Both the position numbers and the translations under genes were made by a program. From Phytomonospora sp040655735 (lineage in GTDB: Bacteria > Actinomycetota > Actinomycetes > Mycobacteriales > Micromonosporaceae): DNA of 64,000 bases. Under the pieces are notes generated by a model. That model was not told where the DNA came from and did not search any database. It saw nothing but the letters and a program-made list of their open reading frames with translations. Numbering within the stretch: position 1 is the first letter of the stretch; every line of letters begins with the position of its first letter. The stretch spans positions 186,001-250,000 of the forward strand of contig NZ_JBFAKK010000012.1 in NCBI RefSeq assembly GCF_040655735.1. The letters are read 5' to 3'. Below, one piece after another: positions 25,976 to 34,107 of the stretch.

Positions 25976-26146
25976 GCCCGCCTTCTCTTTCCCGCCCTCA
26001 CCCTCGCCCTCTCGCCCCCGCGCCCGCCCTCCCTCCCTCCCTCCCCCGTCCTCGCCTTCCCGCCCCGCCCCGCCCCGCCCCGCCCTCGCCTTCCCGCCCC
26101 CGCCCCCGCCCTCGCCCTCGCCCTCCCGCCCTCGCCCCCCGCCCTG
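25976..26146. other. polypyrimidine tract, G-quadruplex-prone on the minus strand
   Basis: About 170 bases of nearly uninterrupted C/T with single G's. The minus strand has more than a dozen runs of three or more G separated by one to four bases. It ends about 95 bases before the next gene. Confidence 0.75.
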
Positions 26147-26241
26147 TTCGTCCGGCGGACCCCGCCGTTGCCCGGCCGTCGGCGCGCTTCCCCCGCCATA
26201 TTCGCTACCTTGCGGCCGGAGCGTCGTGGTACACATCCGGG

Positions 26242-27015
26242 GTGCAACACATCTTGGAGTTCCCCGAGGTCCTGCGGTTGATCGAAGACCGCTCGGCCGC
26301 GTTCCGCGCCGCGATTGCGTCCGCCCCCGACTTTGACGTTCAGGTCCCGTCCTGTCCGGACTGGACGCTGCGTGAACTGGCGCAGCATCTCGGCGACGGT
26401 CGCCGTCGCCAGGCGGCCATCGTCGCGGCGGGTCCGGGTGCGCAGCCCCCGGCGAAGACGGACCCGAAGGGTGCCCCGACCGCGCCCCGCGATCGTGAAG
26501 GGTTGGACGCCTGGCTTGCTGAGTCGACCGAACTCATGCTCGACGCGATGCGTGAGGCCGGCCCGGACCGCGGCTGCTGGACCTGGTGGGGCCGTTCGCA
26601 GGCTCCGGGGACGAGTGGGGCCGTGGCCCGGCATCAGATCCAGGAGATCGCCGTTCACACCTACGACGCCCAGCTCACCCAGGGGGCCGCGCAGCCGCTG
26701 CCGACGGACGTCGCGGTGGAGGGCGTCGACGAGTTCCTGACGACCGTCTCGGCGACGACCGTGCCTTGGCCGTTCAAGCCGGCGACGATCGACCTGCACG
26801 CGGCCGAGGGGCGTTCTTGGCGCCTGACGCTCAACGCCGACGGTGTTCGCTGCGACGACCTCGCCGCCGAGGCGGAGCCGGGTGACATGGTGATGCGGGG
26901 TGCGGCGAGCGATCTGGTCCTGTACTTCTACGCGCGTGTTTCGCTCGACGGCTTGGAGATCGCCGGCGACGCCACGCCGATGGAGCAGCTTGCGGAGTGG
27001 GACCCGAACGCGTAG
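26242..27015 (+). CDS. maleylpyruvate isomerase family protein (mycothiol-dependent type)
   Basis: A 257-residue protein with the DinB-like four-helix bundle used by mycothiol-dependent enzymes: N-terminal AFRAAIASAPDFDVQVPSCPDW, TLRELAQHLGD (metal-binding His), and the later ARHQIQEIAVHTYDAQL with the paired His. A C-terminal sterol-carrier-like domain (DLHAAEGRSWRLTLN onward, MVMRGAASDLVLYFYAR) completes the usual TIGR03083/TIGR03086-type layout. It starts at GTG 26242. The precise substrate is unknown. The promoter must lie within or next to the G-quadruplex tract. Confidence 0.8.
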   Translation: MQHILEFPEVLRLIEDRSAAFRAAIASAPDFDVQVPSCPDWTLRELAQHLGDGRRRQAAIVAAGPGAQPPAKTDPKGAPTAPRDREGLDAWLAESTELMLDAMREAGPDRGCWTWWGRSQAPGTSGAVARHQIQEIAVHTYDAQLTQGAAQPLPTDVAVEGVDEFLTTVSATTVPWPFKPATIDLHAAEGRSWRLTLNADGVRCDDLAAEAEPGDMVMRGAASDLVLYFYARVSLDGLEIAGDATPMEQLAEWDPNA

Positions 27016-27078
27016 GACGCGTACTCGTACGTCGGTTTTGGTGAGGAGCGGCGGGTTTCGGTATCGAAGCCCACCGCG

Positions 27079-27711
27079 CTACCTCGCGCTTCGCAAGCCC
27101 GCGAACATCACGGCCAGTGCCCTTCCCCGCCGTTCCTCGTCCCATTCGCCGTACAGGGCCCCGTGGCAGGCCGCCGTCAGTAGGTCGCCCACGTCGCGAC
27201 CGGTGACCCCGTCTCCGACGGTTCCTGCCTCCCGTGCCTTCGCCACCAAGGTCTCCAGCACTCCGTGCAGTTCGCCGACCGCCCCCAGCGGGTCGCCTCC
27301 CGCGCGCTTGCTCCGGTCGTCGGCAGCCTGGTCGACTCCGCTGCTCGCCGCCGTCCTGGCCGTGAGCTCTTCCGACCCCGCCCGCAAGGCCCCCACGACT
27401 GTGCGCGCTCCCGCCGCTCTCTCCACGACGTACCCGAAGTACTCGTAGAGCGCCGTCGCCCCGGTCCCGTCGGCCGCGAGTGTCTCCCCGTGTTCGACCA
27501 GCTCCGTCAGCAGCCGCTTCATGATCGCGGCCAGCAGGTCCTCCTTCGTCGGGAAGTGACGGAACACGGTGCCGATCGCCACTCCGGCCCTGATCGCGAT
27601 CGCTTCCGTCGACGCTCCAGGCCCGCGCTCCCCGAAGATCTCCTCGGCCGCGTCCAGGATCCGCGCTCGGTTTCGCCGCGCGTCGGCTCGCATTGCCTTC
27701 ACACTCCCCAT
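27079..27711 (-). CDS. TetR-family regulator
   Basis: A 210-residue protein with the TetR helix-turn-helix: RNRARILDAAEEIFGERG, ASTEAIAIRAGVAIGTVFRHFPTKEDLL. The C-terminal ligand domain has a VTGRDVGDLLTAACHGAL segment, as in the TetR_C_33-like regulators. ATG 27711 is used; 27693 (MRADARRN) is an alternative. It is divergent from the SnoaL-like gene, and an inverted repeat between them is the likely shared operator. Confidence 0.85.
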   Translation of the reverse strand: MGSVKAMRADARRNRARILDAAEEIFGERGPGASTEAIAIRAGVAIGTVFRHFPTKEDLLAAIMKRLLTELVEHGETLAADGTGATALYEYFGYVVERAAGARTVVGALRAGSEELTARTAASSGVDQAADDRSKRAGGDPLGAVGELHGVLETLVAKAREAGTVGDGVTGRDVGDLLTAACHGALYGEWDEERRGRALAVMFAGLRSAR

Positions 27712-27735
27712 CGCCAGTCTGAAACCAGTACGCTC

Positions 27736-27757
27736 AAGTTGAGTCCCTACTCACTTT
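27736..27757. promoter_or_regulatory. inverted-repeat operator between tetR and SnoaL-like gene
   Basis: AAGTTGAGT (27736-27744) and ACTCACTTT (27749-27757) form an inverted repeat with one mismatch and one slip around CCCT, in a 58-base divergent gap. Confidence 0.5.
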
Positions 27758-27769
27758 ACCGGAGTGCGC

Positions 27770-28168
27770 ATGAACCCCGAGGCCCTCTACGCCCGCTTTC
27801 GTACCAACGTCCTCTCGGGGGCTCCCGGCCTCACCGCCGACATGTGTGCCGCCGACGTCGTCCTCGACCTTCCCTTCGCCCCTCCCGGTGCGCCCCGCCG
27901 CCTTGCCGGCCGTGAGGCCGTCGCCGCCTTCACCGCTGCGGGCCGTGCCGCGCTGCCGATCCGCTTCGACGACTTCCGTGACGTCGCGCTCCATCGCACC
28001 GCTGACCCCGACACCCTCGTCGCCGAGTACGAGATCACCGGCACCACGCCGAGCGGCCACAGTGCCACCGCCGCGTTCGTCCTGGTCCTCAAGTCCCGCG
28101 ACGGTCTCGTCTCGCACTGGCGGGAGTACCAGGACGTCGCGGGCATCGCCCGGGAGTTGGGCACGTAA
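27770..28168 (+). CDS. SnoaL/NTF2-like protein
   Basis: A 132-residue protein with the cone-shaped NTF2-like pattern: N-terminal helix ALYARFRTN, FAPPGAPRRLAGREAVAAF, the strand VALHRTADPDTLVAEYEITGT and the final strand RDGLVSHWREYQDVAGI. Such proteins are isomerases, cyclases or binding proteins; no catalytic set can be chosen here. CCGGAG precedes ATG 27770; GTG 27764 is an alternative. Probably controlled by the divergent TetR protein and followed by a terminator. Confidence 0.75.
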   Translation: MNPEALYARFRTNVLSGAPGLTADMCAADVVLDLPFAPPGAPRRLAGREAVAAFTAAGRAALPIRFDDFRDVALHRTADPDTLVAEYEITGTTPSGHSATAAFVLVLKSRDGLVSHWREYQDVAGIARELGT

Positions 28169-28170
28169 AA

Positions 28171-28200
28171 GACGGACCGGGCACGCGCACCCGGTCCGTC
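28171..28200 (+). terminator. hairpin terminator
   Basis: GACGGACCGGG (28171-28181) pairs perfectly with 28190-28200 around an 8-base loop. No strong T-run follows. Confidence 0.65.
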
Positions 28201-28604
28201 CTATCCACCTTTGCCGCCTCTGCGGCGGCGGCGTCGGCGCGCATATCGACAGCGCGGCACGCCACGGCCTGCTCGCCCGCCCGCCGGTCGTCGGGGCAGC
28301 GCGTCCCCGACGTCGGCATCGCCACACCGCCCTAGGGGCATCCGTGCCGGCGAGTCGACTGGTGTGAGGTCCTCGGCGGCGCTGGGATGTATTGCGGTGT
28401 GCGTCGGCGGCACGTCACCACGCCGACGGTGACGTCGGCGGACGAGTCGGTGACCGGTGCTGCCCTGGCGGCGGTCAGCCGTCATTCAAAGGTGGGCCGG
28501 GGCCGAGGCCCCGGTCGAAGAGCCCGTTAGACATTGAGCTACTTCTAACTAACTCTCTGTAGCCAAAGTTACCACGCAAGATCCGGGGCAAACCCGAAAA
28601 GATC
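28201..28604. other. gap without a supported gene
   Basis: About 400 bases between two convergent genes. Its right end (28527-28600) is unusually AT-rich and includes GTTAG and CTAAC arms around 14 bases; otherwise I see nothing. Confidence 0.4.
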
Positions 28605-29282
28605 TCAATCGATGGTGAACTCGACCGGCTCGCTCCACGCCGTCCCCAGCCGCGCCAGCACCTGGTACTTCCCCGACGGCACCACCCGCGGGCTCTTCTT
28701 GCACCCCGGCGTGGAAGTCTTGCCGTCCCACGTGATCCGCGAGGTCACGACCTCCCCCGGTTGCAGCGTCCGCCGCGACACCTCACCGCCACCGGCGCAG
28801 TCGTCGGAGGACCACAATCGCTCCGCCCCCGCCTTCACCTGGATCTCCTGCGCCTTCGACCCCACGTCGCGTGTGCACGACACCGGCGCCGCGTTCGTCG
28901 CCCGGAACTCGATCGTCAGGTACCCGCCCTTGGGCATCACCGCCGTCGCCGGCGCCGGTTCCAGCCGCACGTCGACGTCCGCGCACGGCCCGCCCTGAAC
29001 CGTGCCCGTCGGCGGCAGCACCGCCACGGGGCCCGACGCCGAGTCCGACGGTGGCGGCGCCGAGGAGGCGCCTCCCACGAACGGCCGCTTGTAGGAATTC
29101 GACGGCGAAGCGCTCGACGGCGCCACCGCCGAGGGCTCACCCGCCAACGGCTCCGCAGGGTCGTCCCCCGACCCGCCGCAGGCCCACAACCCCGCCCCGA
29201 GCAGCACCACCCCGGCGCCGAGCACCGCAGCCCGCCGCCGCCAGTACGTCCTCGGATTTTCGCGCCCGACGATCGTCCTCAT
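28605..29282 (-). CDS. predicted lipoprotein or membrane-anchored secreted protein
   Basis: A 225-residue protein from ATG 29282. After a basic N-terminus a hydrophobic segment AAVLGAGVVLLGAGLWAC ends in a lipobox-like LWAC, so lipid attachment at that Cys is likely. A Ser/Pro/Ala linker (residues 40-90) precedes a beta-rich domain with PCADVDVRLEPAP, YLTIEFRATN and VSCTRDVG; its Cys pair may form a disulfide. The domain resembles the small Ig-like domain of many actinomycete cell-surface proteins. It is divergent from mutY. Confidence 0.65.
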   Translation of the reverse strand: MRTIVGRENPRTYWRRRAAVLGAGVVLLGAGLWACGGSGDDPAEPLAGEPSAVAPSSASPSNSYKRPFVGGASSAPPPSDSASGPVAVLPPTGTVQGGPCADVDVRLEPAPATAVMPKGGYLTIEFRATNAAPVSCTRDVGSKAQEIQVKAGAERLWSSDDCAGGGEVSRRTLQPGEVVTSRITWDGKTSTPGCKKSPRVVPSGKYQVLARLGTAWSEPVEFTID

Positions 29283-29347
29283 CGGCGCGACGCTAACCCC
29301 ATCCGCGCCGAAAAAGATCACGACACGCCATGCGACCATCGTTCGCG

Positions 29348-30220
29348 ATGAGCGAATCCGAAGCGATCTGGCGCCTGACCACCGACTGGTTCGCCGCCAA
29401 CGCCCGCGATCTCCCCTGGCGACGCCCCGACACCACCGCCTGGGGCGTCCTGGTCAGCGAGGTCATGTCGCAGCAGACCCCCGTCCGCCGTGTCGCCCCC
29501 GCCTGGCTGGAGTGGATGGCCCGCTGGCCCACCCCCGCCGACCTCGCCGCCGAACCCACCGGCGAGGCCATCCGCGCCTGGGGCCGCCTCGGCTACCCCC
29601 GGCGCGCCCTGCGCCTCCACGCCGCGGCCACCGCCGTCGCCGAGGACCACGGCAACGTCGTCCCCGACACCATCGCCGAACTCGAAGCCCTCCCCGGCAT
29701 CGGCACCTACATCGCCCGCGCCGTAGCCGCCTTCGCCTACCGCCAGCGCCACCCCGTCGTCGACACCAACGTCCGCCGCGTCGTCTCCCGCGCCGTCGCC
29801 GGCGACCCCGACGCCGGCATGGCCACCACCGCCGCCGACCTCCGCGCCGCCGAGGCGCTCCTCCCCGAAGACGACGAGGCCGCCGCGACCGCCTCAGCGG
29901 CGATCATGGAGCTCGGCGCCCTCGTCTGCACCGCGAGGGCCCCCGCCTGCCCCGCGTGCCCCCTGCGGGCCGTCTGCGCCTGGCACGCCAAAGGCGAGGA
30001 GCTGCCCGAGGGCCCCAGCCGCAAACCCCAGCGCTACACCGGCACCGACCGCCACGTCCGCGGCCTGATCATGGCCGTCCTGCGCGACGCCGCCGACCCC
30101 GTCGCCCGCGCCGCCCTCGACACCGTCTGGCACGAACCCGAACGCCGCGAACGCGCCATGGCGGGCCTGCTCGCCGACGGCCTGATCGTCGAGTCGGCGG
30201 GCGCGTTCCGGCTGCCCTGA
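29348..30220 (+). CDS. mutY: A/G-specific adenine glycosylase
   Basis: Removes adenine mispaired with 8-oxoguanine. The 290-residue protein has SEVMSQQTPV with the catalytic Glu, the helix-hairpin-helix LPGIGTYIARAV, the catalytic Asp in VVDTNVRRV, and a 4Fe-4S cluster C-x6-C-x2-C-x5-C (CTARAPACPACPLRAVC). The C-terminal NUDIX-like 8-oxoG recognition domain is short and hard to see, as in other actinobacterial MutY. ATG 29348 was preferred to 29330. Confidence 0.93.
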   Translation: MSESEAIWRLTTDWFAANARDLPWRRPDTTAWGVLVSEVMSQQTPVRRVAPAWLEWMARWPTPADLAAEPTGEAIRAWGRLGYPRRALRLHAAATAVAEDHGNVVPDTIAELEALPGIGTYIARAVAAFAYRQRHPVVDTNVRRVVSRAVAGDPDAGMATTAADLRAAEALLPEDDEAAATASAAIMELGALVCTARAPACPACPLRAVCAWHAKGEELPEGPSRKPQRYTGTDRHVRGLIMAVLRDAADPVARAALDTVWHEPERRERAMAGLLADGLIVESAGAFRLP

Positions 30221-30241
30221 CTCCCGCCGGCGGCTCCGCCG

Positions 30242-30715
30242 TCACAGCTGCCCGTCGATGCCACCGCGCGCACCACCCCGCAACCGGCGACGGGCACCGG
30301 CGGCCAGCGCGCTCGCCTCGGCGGGGGTGCGGCCGAGGACCTCGCCGATCTTCCCGAAACCGAGCGCGAACACGTCGTGCAGCACGAACGCGAGCCCCTC
30401 GTCGGCCTCCAGGGTCTCCAGGACCATCAGCAGCGCCAGCCCGACCGAGTCGGCGGCCGCCGTGTGCCGACCGGGCGCGCGTTCGGGCCGGGTGGACCCC
30501 CGACGGCCGTGGAGGCGGTCGAGGCAGACGCGCCCGACGAGGGTGGTCAGCCAGGTGTCGAGACCGTTTTCTCCGGCGAGGCTGAGCCGCAGCCAGGCCT
30601 CGTCGAGCGCCTCCCCGGCCTCGGCGGCCGAGCCGAGCATCCGGTGGGCGACGGCGTGCAGGCGCGGCCTCGCGGCCGTGAAGCGCTCGGAGAGGAACTC
30701 GTGCTCGGGATTCAT
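30242..30715 (-). CDS. ECF41-like sigma factor without SnoaL domain
   Basis: A 157-residue protein with region 2 (RFTAARPRLHAVAHRMLGSAAEAGEALDEAWLRLS in two blocks) and region 4 (ADEGLAFVLHDVFALGFGKIGEVLGR, then ARRRLRG) in the style of the ECF41/SigJ group. Members of that group normally have a C-terminal SnoaL-like domain of about 100 residues that controls activity; here the protein stops right after region 4. A good ECF41-type promoter lies upstream of ATG 30715, so it probably controls itself. It is divergent from a secreted serine hydrolase gene. Confidence 0.75.
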   Translation of the reverse strand: MNPEHEFLSERFTAARPRLHAVAHRMLGSAAEAGEALDEAWLRLSLAGENGLDTWLTTLVGRVCLDRLHGRRGSTRPERAPGRHTAAADSVGLALLMVLETLEADEGLAFVLHDVFALGFGKIGEVLGRTPAEASALAAGARRRLRGGARGGIDGQL

Positions 30716-30748
30716 GGCGGGGCCTTTCATCGGAGTCGTCAACGGGGT

Positions 30749-30775
30749 GACGCGCCGGGGACCGCCGATGTGACC
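30749..30775 (-). promoter_or_regulatory. ECF41-type promoter
   Basis: On the minus strand GGTCACA (30775-30769), 16 bases, CGTC (30752-30749). This matches the TGTCACA-N16-CGTC consensus I recall for ECF41 factors, with one mismatch, in front of the ECF41-like gene. Confidence 0.6.
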
Positions 30776-30854
30776 GCCGTACCTCTCAGGACATACCCGC
30801 GCATGCGACCTGCGGCAGACGCGCGTGAACGGGCGGCGGAAATAGCGTCGCCGG

Positions 30855-32054
30855 ATGACCTCAGAACCCAAGTTCCAGGCTTCGCGCCGTTCCGTCCTCG
30901 GTCTGCTCGGCGCTGCACCGCTGGCCGCCGGGGGAGTACTGGCGGGGAGTTCGGCACCGGCCTCGGCGGCCTCCGGTCACGGCGGCGTACCCGCGCCCCT
31001 GCGCCGGGGCGGTGAGCTGGACCGGCTCGTCGAGTCGCTGCACGCGGAGGACAAGTTCGGCGGGACCGTGCTCGTCACGCGCAAGGGCCGCACCGTCTAC
31101 GAGCGTTCCATCGGTCTCGCCGACCGCGTGCGCGGCATCTCCCACGGCAGCGACACCCGTATGTCGGTGGGCTCGATCACCAAGATGTTCACCGCCGTGT
31201 CGGTCATGCAACTCGTGGAGTCCCGCCGGCTCGATCTCTACACGCCGATCGGCGCCTTCGTCGACGGGTTCGCGCCCGAGATCGCCGACAGCGTCACGGC
31301 CCACCACCTCCTCACGCACACTTCCGGCCTGGGCGACTACATGCGCGTCCCCGGTTTCTTCGAGGCGGCGCAGACCTGGACGAGCACCGAGCAGGCGTGG
31401 GAGGGCGGTCTGGAGTTCGTCCGGCGCGACACGCCGCAGTTCACGCCCGGCGTCCGGGGCACCTACTCGAACAGCGGTTACTACATCTTGGGCGCGCTCA
31501 TCGCGGCGGTGTCGCAGCGCAGCTACTACGACGTCGTGCGGGACACCGTGTTCGCCAAGGCCGGCATGTCCGCGTCGGGGTTCCCCACCAAGCCGGAATG
31601 GCGCGACGACCCCACGATCGCGCGGCCGTACCAGCTGGAGGACGGGCGGGTCGTCGACACCCTGGAGGGCCGGCATTTCTTCATCGGCAACCCCGCCGGC
31701 AACGCCTTCTCGACGGTGGCCGACCTGGCCCGCTTCAAGAAGGCGCTGCTCGGGAACGTGCTCCTCTCGGAGCCGTTCACGCGCATCGCGACGACGCCGA
31801 AGCTGATGAAACCGCCGCTTCCCCCGCTGCCCGGCGCACCGCGCCTCACTCCGATGGCCGGTTACGTCTGCGGCGTGTCGCTCATCGAGGACCGCGACTG
31901 GATCAGCGGCCACAACGGCGGCGCGCCCGGCGTGTCGGCGAACGTCGAGTGGTACGAGCGCGGCGACTGGGTCGTGGCGACGCTGAGCAACATGGGCGAC
32001 CGCACGACCGCCCCGGTCGACTCGCTCCTGCGCCGGGTCATCACCGGGCTCTAG
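30855..32054 (+). CDS. secreted serine hydrolase, beta-lactamase class C fold
   Basis: A 399-residue protein with a Tat-type signal (SRRSVLGLLGAAPLAAGG at residues 10-27). The serine-hydrolase motifs are S107-x-x-K110 (SITK), YSN at Y204 and HNGG near residue 355. It belongs to the beta-lactamase/D-alanyl-D-alanine carboxypeptidase/esterase family (class C fold); which activity is not clear. It is divergent from the ECF41-like sigma gene across 139 bases and followed by a terminator. Confidence 0.85.
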   Translation: MTSEPKFQASRRSVLGLLGAAPLAAGGVLAGSSAPASAASGHGGVPAPLRRGGELDRLVESLHAEDKFGGTVLVTRKGRTVYERSIGLADRVRGISHGSDTRMSVGSITKMFTAVSVMQLVESRRLDLYTPIGAFVDGFAPEIADSVTAHHLLTHTSGLGDYMRVPGFFEAAQTWTSTEQAWEGGLEFVRRDTPQFTPGVRGTYSNSGYYILGALIAAVSQRSYYDVVRDTVFAKAGMSASGFPTKPEWRDDPTIARPYQLEDGRVVDTLEGRHFFIGNPAGNAFSTVADLARFKKALLGNVLLSEPFTRIATTPKLMKPPLPPLPGAPRLTPMAGYVCGVSLIEDRDWISGHNGGAPGVSANVEWYERGDWVVATLSNMGDRTTAPVDSLLRRVITGL

Positions 32055-32064
32055 ACACGTTTGC

Positions 32065-32091
32065 GGCGCGGGAGCCTTGGGCTCCCGCGCC
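32065..32091. terminator. hairpin terminator between convergent genes
   Basis: GGCGCGGGAGCC (32065-32076) pairs perfectly with 32080-32091 with a three-base loop. It lies between the serine hydrolase and the convergent protease. Confidence 0.7.
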
Positions 32092-32149
32092 GATCCCCAC
32101 CCCCGGGGATGTGGGCGCGGCCGGAAGTCCGCGCCCCACCGGGCAACGT

Positions 32150-33313
32150 TTACAGCAGGCGCTTGAGCTCCGTCCAGAGGAGATCGGCCCTTACTCCGGA
32201 GTTCGGGCAGCCGCCGAAGTGGTGCAGCGCGACGACCTTGCCCGTCGAGCGCGCGATCACCGGCGAACCCGAGGACCCGAACTCGGTGTCGCATTTGTAG
32301 CCGACGTCGGTCTCGGCCTCGTAGCCCTGGTACTTCGGCGCCTCGACACGGCAGTGGCCGCCCTCGTCGGCGTCGGAGTCCACCGCGATCTGAAGCGGCT
32401 TGCCGCTCGGGTGCTGCGGGATGTAGAGCTTCTCACCGCGAGTGGTGACCCGGTTGTCGAACTCCAGGTAGCCGAAGTCCTCGATCGCGGGGAAGTCGTC
32501 GACGGTGAAGAGCGTGTAGTCGTAGACCTGGTCGGTGGCCAGGACCTCCTCGCCGCGCACCTTCACCGGGTCGTGGGCGTATTCGCCGCCGCAGCTGGTG
32601 CACTCGTAGCCGAACCACACCTCGGTGGCCTGCGCCTGGCCGGTCGACTCGAAGCAGTGGTGGTTGGTCATCAGCCGGTTCTTCGCGCCGACGCGCCACG
32701 CCGTGCACAGCGTCGTGCCGTCGATGAGCAGGCGGGCGACGGCGGCGCTGCGGTTGAACGCGGCCGGGTCGCTCTCCTGGTAGCAGACCGCGTCGCGCTT
32801 GTCGTCGCGCGAGCAGATGCTCTCCGGGGCACGCGGCCCGGTCATCTCCTCGGGCGCCAGGCCGCGGGTCACCTTGTCCACCGAGGCGCCGAACAGCGGC
32901 AGCTCACCGAGCAGCGAACCGGCCGAGCGGTGCAGCTCCAGGACGGCCTGCTCGCCCTCGACCGACATCGCCCACGTGCCGGGCCCGTCGGTGTTGTCGT
33001 AGCGGTGCGTCTCCGAACCGTCCGCATTGGACACGGTGACGTAGTCGCCCTCGGCGAGCAGCAGCTTCGAGAAGTGGACCTTCACGAAGGACGCGCCGGG
33101 ATAGGTCAGCGTCCGGGTGCTCTCACCGGCGTATCCGAGGACCGCGTCGGCGGCCTCCTCGACCCCGACGGTGGCCGCCCCGGCCGGTGTGCGCGCGGGC
33201 GCGGCGATGGTGGTCTCCTCGTCGCCCGCGTACGCGTTGGGTCCCACCACGAAGGCGATCCCGCCGAGGAGCAGCGCGGCAGCGCCGATCCAGATCTTCT
33301 TGTGTCCGCGCAC
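32150..33313 (-). CDS. secreted trypsin-like serine protease
   Basis: A 387-residue protein with a signal peptide (hydrophobic residues 8-28). An N-terminal domain of about 140 residues (GYAGESTRTLTYPGASFVKVHF) resembles a CUB-like or immunoglobulin-like fold, then a trypsin-fold catalytic domain: H219 in TNHHC, D265 in YDYTLF, S348 in GSSGSPV. Cys residues are many and probably paired. Substrate specificity cannot be read. ATG 33313 is the clear start. Confidence 0.85.
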   Translation of the reverse strand: MRGHKKIWIGAAALLLGGIAFVVGPNAYAGDEETTIAAPARTPAGAATVGVEEAADAVLGYAGESTRTLTYPGASFVKVHFSKLLLAEGDYVTVSNADGSETHRYDNTDGPGTWAMSVEGEQAVLELHRSAGSLLGELPLFGASVDKVTRGLAPEEMTGPRAPESICSRDDKRDAVCYQESDPAAFNRSAAVARLLIDGTTLCTAWRVGAKNRLMTNHHCFESTGQAQATEVWFGYECTSCGGEYAHDPVKVRGEEVLATDQVYDYTLFTVDDFPAIEDFGYLEFDNRVTTRGEKLYIPQHPSGKPLQIAVDSDADEGGHCRVEAPKYQGYEAETDVGYKCDTEFGSSGSPVIARSTGKVVALHHFGGCPNSGVRADLLWTELKRLL

Positions 33314-33386
33314 GTTCTACCCCTGCTGGTGAGAGTTTGTCGGCCCACCTGATGTAACGACGCGGAGAGGCTGCGGACACGCCCTG

Positions 33387-34055
33387 TCACTTTCGGACGA
33401 GTACCTCGTCGAGGGGTTTGCGTCCGATGTCGGGGACGCGCGCCTCGGCGGTCGGATAGCCGACAGGCACGAGGACGTAGGGGCGCTCGTTGGCGGGACG
33501 GCCCAGGATCTCGCCGAGGAAGCGCATCGGGGACGGCGTGTGCGTCAGGGTCGCCAGGCCGGCGCTGTGCAGGGCGGCCAGCAGGAAGCCCACGGCGATG
33601 CCGACCGATTCCTTGACGTAGTAGGGCCGCGGCTCGCCGGCTCCCTTGTGGACTTCGAAGACGACGATGAGCGCCGGGGCCGTGGTGAGGAAGGGCTTGT
33701 CGTGGTCGGTGCCCAGGGGCGCCAGGGCGGCCAGCCACTCCTCCGATGCCCGGCGCCGGTAGAACTCGCGCTCCTCGATCTCGGCGCCGGCGCGGATCTG
33801 TTCCTTGAGCGCGGGGTCGGTGACCACCACGAAGCGCCAGGGCTGGATGTTGGCGCCGCTGGGCGCGGTCGCCGCGGCCCTCACGGCGGTCTCGATGATG
33901 TCCATCGGGACCGGCTCGGGCGAGAAGTCGCGGATGGTGCGGCGCAGGGCGAGCCGGTCGGCGAACTCCACGGCCCGCCGCCGGGATTCCTCGTGGCCGA
34001 GGCCGAAGTGGGGGGCGGCGACGGTCGGGTACGGCGCGCTCAGGTCGACAGGCAT
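33387..34055 (-). CDS. iodotyrosine deiodinase-like nitroreductase-fold flavoprotein
   Basis: A 222-residue FMN protein whose segments RRTIRDFS, APSGANIQPWRFVVV, YYVKESVGIAVGFLLAALHSAGL, LGRPANERPYVLVPVGYP and VPDIGRKPLDEVLV match human iodotyrosine deiodinase very closely. The three residues that in human IYD bind the substrate's zwitterion, Glu157, Tyr161 and Lys182, have counterparts with the same spacing (EREFY, Lys 21 residues later in DHDKPF). I infer a true IYD-type enzyme that removes halogen from a halogenated tyrosine. Bacterial homologues are known; the physiological substrate is not. It has no neighbour that suggests a pathway. Confidence 0.8.
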   Translation of the reverse strand: MPVDLSAPYPTVAAPHFGLGHEESRRRAVEFADRLALRRTIRDFSPEPVPMDIIETAVRAAATAPSGANIQPWRFVVVTDPALKEQIRAGAEIEEREFYRRRASEEWLAALAPLGTDHDKPFLTTAPALIVVFEVHKGAGEPRPYYVKESVGIAVGFLLAALHSAGLATLTHTPSPMRFLGEILGRPANERPYVLVPVGYPTAEARVPDIGRKPLDEVLVRK

Positions 34056-34107
34056 GCGTACAGGTCTACCGGCCCGGTCGCCGGGCGGGCAAGGGTGATC
34101 AAATCCC

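Noticed and set aside
30716..30854. ECF41-type promoter for the plus-strand serine hydrolase
   Set aside because: Only the minus-strand match has both elements at the right spacing.
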